Of a stretch of 64,000 nucleotides of DNA, positions 45,690-56,236 are shown one piece after another. A model generated the notes under the pieces. That model was not told the origin of the DNA. It did not search any database and saw only the letters and a program-made list of their open reading frames with translations. The position numbers and the translations under genes were made by a program. Each line of letters starts with the position of its first letter. The first letter of the stretch is position 1. The stretch comes from Papio anubis (lineage: Eukaryota > Chordata > Mammalia > Primates > Cercopithecidae), in contig NC_044986.1 of the NCBI RefSeq assembly GCF_008728515.1, positions 62,361,159 through 62,425,158 on the forward strand, read 5' to 3'.

Positions 45690-46240
45690 ACTCAATTTTA
45701 AAATGGCCCCCACAGATCCCTTCCTCTTATTATTTACAACTATGCAAAACTCCCTTCTCTTGAGTATAGGCTTGAACTATTAAGTTGCTTCTTATTAACA
45801 GAGTGAAGCAAAAGTGAGAGGTATTTCCAAGATTACCTTCAAAAAGATTGTGACTTTAATCTCCCTCACAGGCTCTTTCTCACTTTCTCATTTGGTTCCT
45901 GCAATTGAAGACATCTGCTATGCTGTGCCCTATTCTTTGGAGCAGCACACATGACAAGGAAGTGAAAGTAGTCTGTGTCCAACAATCAGTCTAACAGCCT
46001 GAGAAGAACTGAATTCTGTCAATGACCATGTAAGTTTCGAAGCAGACCTTTCCCATGTTGAGCCTTCACATAGACTGCAGCCCTAGCTGACATCTTAGTT
46101 GCGGTCTTGTGACAGGTCCTCAGAGAGCACAAGCCAAATTATACCCAGACTACTGGTCCACAGAAAATGAGAGGTAATAAATATTGTTATTTTAAACCAC
46201 TAAATTTGGTAGTAATGTTACATAGTAAAAAATAGCAAGT
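45690..46240 (+). mobile_element. MLT1 LTR, near full length
   Basis: MLT1 order: 'aaatggcccccacagatccc' at 45,701, 'tgtgactttaatctccctca', 'gcagccctagctgacatctt' near 46,077, 'tgagaggtaataaatattgt' near 46,168 and the end 'ttggtagtaatgttacatag'. Diverged by an amount typical of this old family. Confidence 0.75.
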
Positions 46241-46347
46241 ATACAATATATCAAATTGTGCTGCTTCTTTATTTCATTCTTTAAAATTTTATTTCCAATT
46301 TTTAGTTTTTAAAGGTATTATCTATAGTATTAAAAATAACTATAAAT

Positions 46348-46661
46348 GGCCGGGCGCGGTGGCTCAAGCCTGTAATCCCAGCACTTTGGGAGGCCGAGAC
46401 GGGTGGATCACAAGGTCAGGAGATCGAGACCATCCTGGCGAACCCGGTGAAACCCCGTCTCTACTAAAAAATACAAAAAAAAAAAAACTAGCCGGGCGAG
46501 GTGGCGGGCGCCTGTAGTCCCAGCTACTCAGGAGGCTGAGGCAGAAGAATGGCGTGAACCCGGGAGGCGGAGCTTGCAGTGAGCTGAGATCCGGCCACTG
46601 CACTCCAGCCTGGGTGACAGAGCGAGACCCTGTCTCAAAAAACAAACAAACAAACAAAAAA
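46348..46661 (+). mobile_element. AluYRa-type Alu, young (second copy)
   Basis: Near-consensus Alu with the same Old World monkey right-arm variant as the copy at 43,744. Flanked by a perfect 10-bp duplication AACTATAAAT (46,338-46,347 and 46,662-46,671). The linker has lengthened to an A12 run and the tail is an (AAAC)n microsatellite. Confidence 0.96.
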
Positions 46662-46671
46662 AACTATAAAT

Positions 46672-48140
46672 TTATTATTAAATGTATTTTATTATAGTTA
46701 CATTAATATTCTATTACATATTATTAGATATACCAACTTATTGATAAAATTATTTATCCTGATATGTAAAATAAATTGACATATAAAATAATTATTTTAT
46801 TAATCATCCTTATTATTTAAAATAACTATATTTAATCATAGCCTAGTTATATCCCAAAGCTACTTAATCCTTTCTTTAATTGACTAGTTTCACGTTCCAA
46901 AGAATAGTCAACTAATTTTAAGTATATTTGTAGACTTTTCTTGGATAGTTCTAAATAGTTTGGTCACATATTTAAATTGGAAGTAAGTAAATAAGAAAAT
47001 AAATCCACCATGACCATATCCAATATTGGAGGTTTGAAAGGCAAATACCCAGATAGTTATGATAAAAATGAACAGAGGTATTAATCTGACAAATATAGGG
47101 CCAGATTTAGCAAGATTTCAGATTATGCTTTATTTTAATGATCATTTATCATTGTCTATCAGATCCAAAGAACGCTCATATACATTGAATGAGCTGACCA
47201 TCTGTTCTATGTTTTAAGGATGATTTGACTAAAAATATTTTTTCTCACTGTCTATTTTCTCATAATAGCACTTTTGACACATCCATTTCCCATTTTTGGT
47301 TTTGGAAAATGAGGTCACTCTGCCTACAGAAAAGACAAAAGAAATTTTAAGTCTCTCCCCTTGGGTTGTTTGTAGTCTCATTTGAGAAGAAGACAAAGAA
47401 GTGTATCTTTATCTTCCCTTACTACCTATAAATTAGGAAAAGTATGAATGGAAAAATAAAGGAACACATGGAGGCAATGAGATACAGAAAAGCTCAAAGA
47501 AAGATAAGTCAAAACTAAACATAAGTTTTCTTATGAATAAAGTCTCTCTTCTTTATTTACTTTTATATTTTTTCCTAGATCAGTTGTCTTACAGAATTAG
47601 AGCAATCAATTACAAAAATGACAAGATACAAACATGTAGCAAGCATATGAATTCTCAGGAAAGCTACACTTGAGACTAGTTACGTGGCAATGAAATAGAC
47701 AGATCGAATGTATTTTGAAGCTGCTATAATTATCTAAATATTTAGTAATATTTAATCTGTAAGATATTTTGGTGGGTTTCCTTGAGGAAGCACAATTTCT
47801 TCTTTTTAGAGGGAATGTCACCTGTCAGTTTTTATAACATATTTGCATTTGGGAAATCTAAAGTCAGAACTATCCATAATTTTTAAGGAAAATGTGAAAT
47901 CATCAAATCAGTAGCAATTTTATATTTTGTTTCTGAAATTGTTTTCCCACCCTCTTCAAATTTATGACAGTTTATCAGGTTTTCAGAGAAAAATACACAA
48001 GAGATACAAAGAAAAAATAGTTTTCCAGGTTTATCTTTCCAACATGCTTTTGTTCATTTAGGACTTGTTTAGCTGTTGATTTTGAAAGTTTATTTTTTCA
48101 TACATACTAGCTGCAAGTAGTTGATAAAAGCCTCAAGTAC
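46672..48140. other. Unassigned AT-rich sequence
   Basis: Very AT-rich (TTAT/ATTA-rich at 46,670-46,850), then ordinary DNA. No recognised repeat family or gene. Confidence 0.4.
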
Positions 48141-48142
48141 AA

Positions 48143-48450
48143 CCAGGCATGGTGGCTCACACCTACAATCCCAACACTTTGGGAGGTCAAGGAGAGAGGA
48201 CGGTTTGAGCCCAAGAGTTCAAGACCAGCCTGGGCAATGTAGTGAGACCATGTCTCTACTAAAAATTAAAAAAAAAAAAATTAAAAAGATTAACTGGGTG
48301 TGGTGATCCACACCTGTATTCTTAGCTACTCAGAAACCTAAGGCAAGAGGATCACTTTAGCCCAGGAGTTCAAGCCTGTCATGAGCTTATGATCACACCA
48401 CTACAACAGAGCAAGGTCCTGTCTCAAAAAATAATGATAATAATAATAAT
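48143..48450 (+). mobile_element. AluJ, old
   Basis: Diverged full-length Alu: 'ccaggcatggtggctcacac' at the start, 'ggtttgagcccaagagttca' (the AluJ/FLAM state), then a linker expanded with A-runs near 48,265-48,285 and the right arm 'taactgggtgtggtgatcca'. The tail has become (ATAATA)n. The high divergence and diagnostic state indicate AluJ. Confidence 0.9.
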
Positions 48451-49899
48451 TCAAAACTAGAATATAAAATATCTATATCTATATTCACAATTATAAAAAA
48501 AGAAAGAGATTTTATATTCAACCACTGAAAATGTATATGGAAGGCAGGATGGCTTCCTCTCTAACCACGAATAGAAAAGTAATGTACAATATTAGCAGAG
48601 GTTTGTGCCTTCCCAGTTTTCTTATAGCATTCTGTGGCTTGCTACTTGAAACATCAGGGGAATTGTTGTATTTGAAAGAAATAAAATCATAGCTGTTAAG
48701 ATCAAGCAATGGCTTCACATGATGACTTGTATATTTTGTTATTCTATCCTCCTTGGACCGAAATGCCGACTATTTAATACAAGAGATATTTCTAAGCAAT
48801 TTGAATGTATTATTGGCTTCAGTATTTGCTTCGTACTTTTCTCAGAACACCAAGTACATAATGGAGTTTTGCGATTTTTATAAAAAGGATGTGAATATGT
48901 AGTATTGCAATTGCAATAATGACCTACTGAGTAGTGGTGATTCAGAAGTTCCCTTTTAGGGCTACCTAAGACTCAGTTCCAACCACAAACATGGCAGAGA
49001 ATAAACCAATCATCTAAAAGTGTCTTATAACCATTTTTTCAAAGTATCAGTAATTTATGAAATTGCACAGCGCATTAGTCTTGTATTAACTAAATTTTAA
49101 AAATTTAAATAATCATACGAAATCCATATCAATGCTTTGATACTTGACATTATGGTACAGTGGATTTATCATTTATTACAATGAGCTATTTTCCCAAATT
49201 CTTGCATCTGTGGTTTTCTCTAAGAAAATAAATTTGTTCTATGCATTTTCAAATCAAATAATTTGCTATAAATGCTAAATTTTTTTTCTAAATGGTCATA
49301 GACACTATGCTTATTTCAGCATATAAAATAATCAAATTCATAGTACTTGAGGGAAAAGATAAGTCCATATTTAAAAGATAGATTTATCTATCAATTAACT
49401 ACATTTTATTTCAATTCCAAATTATAAAGCAGGTTCACCTTGTAGCTTTTGCTTTTTATTCTTTTAATTGGGGAAGTAAAAGCGATGAAATTTAAATACC
49501 CAACTCCTGCTTCCTTGGATCTTATTGAGGGGGGGAGAGGGGTACATTAGGTTATAGATATTAAATAACTCAAGTCTGAAAGAAGGAATCTTTAATGAGC
49601 AAGAACCCACTGTACAAGTTGAAGGTGATAATAATTGTTTTTAATGTTATAGTATCATGTTATGGGTAAGTTTTAGACATGTTTATTTTATGAGAAATCA
49701 AGATTTTCATTATGATAGTTATTTGAAATTATCAGATTGCACAAAAAAATTATTGCAAACTCAAATTTCTTGTCTCACCAGATTCCAGAAATAATTGTAT
49801 AGACAGCCAATAAAAGATTTTCCTTCATAATATTTCTGAAATACACAGTAAAAATAGCATGCGATGACTAACTTAGAGAGCAATAATGAAGGTATGGGT
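48451..49899. other. Unassigned AT-rich sequence
   Basis: No recognised repeat or coding potential. One G-run (GAGGGGGGGAGAGGGG) occurs near 49,527. Confidence 0.4.
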
Positions 49900-50175
49900 G
49901 GCAGGCTTAAATAGGAGTAAAAACAGATTGGAGAATAATTTGTATACTCTGATCCCATTTTGGAATACTAATAAATGTTCAAATATATATATATATAATA
50001 TATATATAATTTTTTTACATATATCTGCACAGAAAACACTTGAAAAAGCATGTAGTGATCTCTGGGTGATAAGAGTACAAATGATTTTATTCTTGCATTT
50101 TTAAAATATAATTTCTAATGTTTCAATTATAAATATGCATTACTGGATAATTTTTAATAAAAATAATCGTTTTAT
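49900..50175 (+). mobile_element. Old L1M4-type 3' end
   Basis: L1M4/L1ME layout: 'tgatcccattttggaatac' near 49,950, an (AT)n expansion at 49,983-50,010, 'tgatctctgggtgataagag' near 50,056 and 'tattcttgcatttttaaaat' near 50,089, ending in an A/T-rich tail. Confidence 0.6.
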
Positions 50176-50459
50176 GTGACCATGAAATACGCATCTTTTG
50201 TTTTCCAATGTGAAATATACTGTCAGTAATACATTAGTAAGATGAATATGGTTTGTATTTATGAGGAGGTTATAGTTAATGGAGAATCAACAAAGAAACT
50301 CTAATGACATTCAGTAAATGAAATGACAAATTAAATACAGGGTTCCATATGAAAGCATCTATCAGAGGTATATAATATGGTCCAAGAGTTATTCAATGGC
50401 AAAGGAAAAGAAATAAGAACTATAATATACTTACAAGAGTACTGGAAACATGGTAGTTT

Positions 50460-50640
50460 TCAATAATCAATTAATCAATTGATTACAATTTTATTTTACA
50501 ATTAATTGATTAATAACATTTAAATTACATTTAATTAATTGATTTTACAATTAATTTCATTTTATTTTAATTCTAAAATATAATTAATTAATTACATTTA
50601 ATTACATTTTATTTTAATGCAAAAATATAATGTATACTAG
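50460..50640. repeat. AT-rich tract with nested inverted repeats
   Basis: Multiple copies of AATTAATTGATT and its reverse complement AATCAATTAATT occur in both orientations, mixed with ATTTAATTACATTT runs. The tract is more than 85% A/T and can fold into several alternative hairpins. Confidence 0.85.
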
Positions 50641-52494
50641 TCTTCTGTTTCAACTTTTATTCTTTTAACTTTGGAGATTAAGAGAAGCTAAGGTACGATT
50701 ATGCCCAATCTTCTGCTCCCCAGTCTGGGGTATAGTAGCCTTAAAATCAGTGGGTGGACTGTTCACTTCTACAATGGACTAGTACTACAATTGTCTTTTG
50801 ATAGTCTCCTTCAGAAACTGTGTTGAAAAAGCCTAATAGATTAAGCATTCTCAACAACAACATCATTAACAAAAACAAAAGCACTTTATCATCATTCAGA
50901 AATAAAATGAGGGTATAATTGCTACACTAGCAGCATTTCACAGTTTACCTCGAAATTATCCTTTCAGGTGGACATATTTCACATGTGCTTTACATGGAAC
51001 ATTTTAAGCATTTCCCTTGCAAGTTTCAAGTGGCATTGATATTGGTTTGTTGCTTTTTTTTCACATTCTCTTTCAACTATGTGCATTGTTCGGAACAAGA
51101 CATGTTTCTGTGGCATATGTTACTAGGCTACTTAACTGTTAAATCGGGCATTTTTCCCTGACACAAAATCTTATACATTATCTTTGCCGAATGTGTTTAA
51201 ATTCCTCTGCCCACTATTCTAAAAGAAGAAACTATAAACACTAAAGTAGAATCAAGAATAAAAAACTCTAGCCAATTAATTTTATCTATACCGTATAGAT
51301 GGCTCTACATGCTATAGATATAATAATCTATAGCTATATAGATTAATCTACATGTACAGTTATAGATATCCCTAAGTGTTAACAAACACATTGCCTACAA
51401 TGTGTAAATTACATTTTTGTATTTTTATTATAACAGTAATTGATATATCAGCATATTTTTGCATTTATAGCTGCTTAGTAGGAATGTGGGCTATAATTGC
51501 CACTTTCTACCTTTCTATTTTCTTAGGAAACTCCAGGATTCTAAAAGTAAAGCCCTATGGAAAAAAAATCAGTAACATTTCAAATGAAGACCCAAAATCG
51601 GGAAATGCAAATTACAACCCTGACATCAACATTAACTTATGTAAGTGGTTCATTTGAAATTATCACACGTTTTTTCTGTTTATAAAACACAGTTATCTTA
51701 ACCTTAAGCATTGTATCATCCATGTGTTTTCATCTTTGGGCTTCTGAATATATACCAGCCAGACAAAACAAATAATAGTCTTTATAATACCTACACATCC
51801 CTGTAAGAACCAAATAGCCTACTGGGTTACCAGATGCGCTATAGTACTACAAAATTAAAGAACAGAGTACAAAATTAAAGGAACAGATGCTCTTTGTTAA
51901 CCTTTTTTCTAACAAAAAAAAAATTAAAGTTTTAAAAATAGAGACTGGGAGCAAACTCAGAAACCTCACATCTCTAAATATTGGAAAGATTGAAAAACAG
52001 GGATAACTGAAAATGTTGCTTAAAAACGTCAAGCTAAACATGAAGAGATATTCTTCAATAACAAAGAAGACAGACATCAAGAACCAAAGGATGAATTTTG
52101 AGTAAATAAATATATTGAATGATGTAAACAAAGAACAGTGATAAGAGTAATCTAAGCAATCTCAAAAATTTTTTAAATAATGGAAAAACATTGCTTGGTA
52201 CATAAAATTTGTCAATGCTGTGATTTACAAAAGAAAAGAAACTGTTCAGTCAGGGAGAAAATAACAAATGTTTAGGAAACAAAAATATAAGGATTTCAAA
52301 TATAAATAAGGACAGAAACAACGTTTTGCATGTAGTGACCCATGGGTTGCCTTATACATAAGAATGAGAAACTCAGGTGGAGAAGAAGAAAAATGAGCTC
52401 TTCAAATTCATTCATATTGAACTAGAACAACCACAAACAAACAAAACCTTAAATATTAATTGTCTTCTTAAAAGGGTTTAAAAAACAAAGTAAA
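50641..52494. other. Unassigned AT-rich sequence
   Basis: Contains an AT-rich palindromic patch (about 51,280-51,370, ATCTATAG/CTATAGAT words) and a 20-bp imperfect tandem repeat of ACAAAATTAAAG at about 51,848-51,888. The 94-codon minus-strand frame at 51,847-52,131 and the 93-codon plus-strand frame at 51,376-51,657 match nothing I recognise. Confidence 0.4.
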
Positions 52495-52690
52495 TGCTCA
52501 TACACAGTTGGGTAAATGCAAAACTGGCAAAACTGAGTAAGGTCCATGAAATGTACCACTGTTGATTTTCTGATTGTGATATTGTGCTGTAGTTATGCCA
52601 GATGTTACAGCTGAATGATACATAGTATGCTTCTGTATTTTTTCTAACAACTGTATGTGAATTTCAAAGTAACTCAAAATAAAAAGTTAA
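52495..52690 (+). mobile_element. L1MB-type 3' end
   Basis: Clear L1M 3'UTR order: 'gtaaatgcaaaactggcaaa' near 52,512, 'gtaaggtccatgaaatgtac' near 52,538, 'tgtgatattgtgctgtagtt' near 52,575, and the terminus 'aagtaactcaaaataaaaag'. Confidence 0.75.
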
Positions 52691-53094
52691 AAAATTAAAG
52701 TATCATCTCAGCTATTGTTCCAATTACAAAGTTAAGAAAATCTTACAAATTTCCTTCAAATGGTCTTACAACATATCTTTGAGGATATTATTAAGACCTT
52801 GTGAGAATATAATTGGAAATCATTTAAAATCAGAAAACTGAGAAACTGAGAAATAATCACAAGCCCTTAGATTCACAGACAGAAAGAGAGTGTTATTTGA
52901 CTATGGCCAGACAAAGACACACATTAAACACACACTCACCTGAGTCTACTTAACTGAGCAATGATATGGCTATAGAAAGAAACCATGAATTAGAATACCA
53001 GAGGTCACCAAATAAAATGAAAAGGGGTAAAACCTAAATAATTGTCTTAAATATTAATCTAAGCAAAAAACCTATGTAAAATCAAATGAAGATA
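52691..53094. other. Unassigned sequence
   Basis: No recognised repeat between the two L1M fragments. Confidence 0.35.
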
Positions 53095-53279
53095 TTAAAA
53101 TAGCATTAGAAAACTCCAAATACATGGGAATACTAAAAAACTAATTTAAGATGAAATCAACCAAATATAAATCTAAGACCATTCCACTCCTAAAAGAAAA
53201 TATAGGAGAATATTTTCAAAACCTTGGAGTTGCCAGTTTTTCTGTTTTAATTATTATTATTTTTAATTTAGGACAAGAC
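53095..53279 (+). mobile_element. L1M ORF2 fragment, left of the LTR insertion
   Basis: 'ctcctaaaagaaaatatagg' near 53,189 and 'gaatattttcaaaaccttgg' near 53,207 are the late ORF2 words 'ctcctagaagaaaacatagg...gaccttgg'. Continues after the inserted LTR at 53,578. Confidence 0.6.
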
Positions 53280-53577
53280 TGCTATGATTTGAATATTTGT
53301 CTCCTCCAAAACTCAAATTGAAATTTAATCCCCAAAGTGGCACTAGTAAGAGGTTGGGCCTTAAGATGATGAGTATGCTCAGCCCCCCTGCCTTGTGATT
53401 CCCTGTGCCATTTCAGAACTCTGCAGAAAGCCCTCATCTGCAAAAGACCCTTACCAGATGTGGACCTTTGACCTCAGACTTAGCCTCCATAACTGTAAAA
53501 AATAAATTTCTTTTCTTTATAAATTACCCAGTTTGAGGTATCCTGTTATCTGAAACAACAGAAAATAGATTAATACA
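53280..53577 (+). mobile_element. MaLR LTR (MST/MLT1-like), inserted in L1M
   Basis: Starts TGCTATGATTTGAATATTTG and ends '...gattaatacaa'. Contains 'gaaatttaatccccaaagtg' near 53,321, 'gcctccataactgtaaaaaa' near 53,482 and the polyadenylation area 'aataaatttcttttctttat' near 53,501. It splits the surrounding L1M, so it is younger than that L1M. Confidence 0.78.
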
Positions 53578-54229
53578 AAGAGGGAAAAAAAACAGCACTA
53601 GCCATTAAAAAAAAAAAACTAAACTGGATTTCACCAAAATTAGATTTTCACTTATTAAAAGACACCATTAAGAAAATGGAGAAGCAAGCCACTGACACAG
53701 ATTGGAGACAAAAATGAAATATTGAATTCAGCAAAGGACTGCTATCTATCAAGAACATACAAAGAACTGCCAAAAGTAAAGATATGAAAAATTATTGATC
53801 AAAAACACAAGCAATGAAAAAATGCTCAACATCCTATATGATCAGGAACATGCATATTAAAACCTTAAGGAGATACTATTTTACGCTTACAAGAGTGAGT
53901 AAAATCAAAAGGACTGGTAACACTAAATGTTGGCATGTGTAACAGTCAGAACCCTTATGTATTGCTCATGGGAGTATAAAATGGTGCAAATATTTTAGAG
54001 AGGAGTTTCTTAAATTAAGCATATATTTAGCCCTCACCCTGGCAATTCACTACTAACAATAAATTTTAAGCAGGAGAAATAAAAATTCCATTGAATTCCA
54101 TGAAATAATATGCATAAGTAGGTACATAGTATTGTTGTTCATAATAGTCCATAATATAAGAAAAGTCTAAACATCTTTTAATAGAAGAATGGATAAGCAT
54201 TCTTGTGGCATATTAATGCAATTAAACAG
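53578..54229 (+). mobile_element. L1M ORF2 fragment, right of the LTR insertion
   Basis: Late ORF2 order resumes: 'gacaccattaagaaaatgga' near 53,661, 'tcaagaacatacaaagaact' near 53,749, 'atgctcaacatcctatatga' near 53,822, 'attgctcatgggagtataaa' near 53,961 and 'ataagcattcttgtggcata' near 54,192. Frames broken. Confidence 0.75.
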
Positions 54230-55069
54230 TGTAAACTTAAAATAAAATTCTAAGCCCCCTAACTGATTGAATGGACTTCCCTTTCAGCCAATGACATTCT
54301 AAAGTAAATGTGAAAAACTAGTTCAGGCCATGATGGGAAGGAGGGGTCAGACACATCTCATTATGCCCTCCTCCCTTTGGAATTCAGGTACAATTGATCA
54401 GTGTTAACATTAAAAAAGAGATCTTAAGACTGACCAAACAGACTCTTTGTGGCAATCAGATACATCACAAAATGACATATACCAGGCCCTGTAAGAAATT
54501 GAAGTATTTTACCCTGAAATACATTTCTTTGACATATTTTTAAATAACCCTGTAAGTCTGCCTCTTGTGGGGAAAATCAGCATTCTGTAGAGAATTCTCT
54601 TCCCTTTCCAGGTCTTTTCCTGATCCAGGAGAGATTAGCTAAGCATCTGGAACCTTTTTAAGTATGATAAAAAAAACATTCGCCCTCTATTCTATCTGAA
54701 GCCTGCTTCCTGGAAGCTTCATCTGCATAATAGGAAATTTGGCCTCCCAGACCCCTTATCTTAACCCAGACATTCCTTTTTTTCTATTGATTCTAGGTCT
54801 TTAGATAAACTCTTTCAACCAATTACCAAACAGAAAATACTTGAATCCATCTATGGTCTGGAAGCCCCCACTTTGAGTTGTCCTGCCTCTCAGGACCAAA
54901 CCAATGTACATCTTACATGTATTGATTGATGTTTTATGTCTCCCTAAATTGTATAAAACCAAGCTATAGTCTGACCACCTTGGGTACATGTTCTCAGAAT
55001 CTCCTGAGGCTAAGTTATTATCATGACCTTATCCTTGGCAAAATAAACTCGTAAATTGATTGAAACTCA
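54230..55069 (+). mobile_element. ERVL-type solo LTR, MER21-like (tentative)
   Basis: About 840 bp starting TGTAAACTTAAAATAAAATT with LTR landmarks near its right end: a TATA box (TTGTATAAAACCAAGC near 54,949) and the polyadenylation signal GGCAAAATAAACTCG near 55,038. Characteristic words are 'aactagttcaggccatgatg' near 54,318 and 'gaccaccttgggtacatgtt' near 54,973. I recall this as MER21, but the name needs a library search. No internal region. Confidence 0.65.
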
Positions 55070-55094
55070 CTGCCTTGAAGGGAAGAACCCAGTA

Positions 55095-55800
55095 ACCACC
55101 TGCTGACCAAAGAACCCTTGGGTCCTGAATAACCAGCAGCAATACCTAGGTAGTATGCCATGGACCTTGGGTGAGACTTTGAGATATGCTGGCTTCAGGT
55201 ACTAGCTCAGCCACAGTGGGGTAAAGCACCAAGTGTGCTCTTGAGGTCCCCAATACAAGCCTACACTCTTGGACAGCATTTCTGGACATGCACTGGACCA
55301 GAGGGGAGCCCATTGCCCTAAAGGGTGAGTCCCAGACTTTGTAGCATTTACCACCAGCTGACTAAAGAGCCCTTGGGTCTTAAGTAAACATTGGCAGTGG
55401 CCTGGCAGAACTCTCCACAAGCTGATGATGGTGATGGACATGGAGAGAGGCTCCTCTGCCTGTGGAAAAAGGTAGGGAAGAATAGGAAGGACTTTGTCTG
55501 TGGTTTGAGTGCAAGCTTAGCCACAGCTGAATAGAACATCAGGTAGATTTCTAACATTTCTTACTTCAATCCCTGGCTTCCAGACAGCATCTCTGGACCC
55601 ACCTGGGCCTGTGTAGAACTAGCCACACTGAAGGTAAGGACACAAACATGGCTGCCTTTGCCACTGGCTGAGAGCCCTAGGTCTTTGAGGCAACATAGGC
55701 AGTAGCCAGGTAGTAGTTACAGTGGGCTTTGAACAAGACCCAGTGCTGTGATGATTTCAGGTCTGACCTAGGGCAGTTCCAGTGATGTTGCCAGAGGGGG
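55095..55800 (+). promoter_or_regulatory. Tandem 5'UTR monomers of the L1
   Basis: The unit start word recurs as ACCACCTGCTGACCAAAGA (55,095), ACCACCAGCTGACTAAAGAG (55,350) and CCACTGGCTGAGAGCCCTAG (55,661), each followed by a 'cttgggtct'-like word and a 'ggcagtagccagg'-like word. The spacings are 255 and 311 bp. This is a monomer-type 5' region of two full units and one partial unit. In L1s with this design the monomers carry the internal promoter; whether these did is inference. Confidence 0.7.
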
Positions 55801-56236
55801 GCCTGTGTCATCCTACTTCCAGTTCCAAGTGGCTCAGCTCAGAGAGAAAAACACTGTTTGAGAGAAAGTAAGAAAAGAGAAAAACAATCTCTGCCTGGTA
55901 ATTCAGAGAATTCCTCTGGATCTTATCCAAGACCACCAAGGTGGTACATTTATAAGGCTGCAATAACCATCGTGTAACTGGGCTTAGGGTCCCCGCTAAA
56001 GCAGATACAGCTTAGATCACAACACCAAAGTCCTTTTTAATATCTGAAAAGCCTTCCCAAGAAAGATGGGTACACACAAGGCAGACTGTGAAGATAAACA
56101 AATACCTAACTCTTAAATGCCCAGATACAGATGAACATTTACAAGCATTGAGACCAGCCAAGAAAATATGACTTCACCAAATGCACAAATAAGACACCAG
56201 AGACCAATCCTGGAGAAACAGAGATATGTGACCTTT

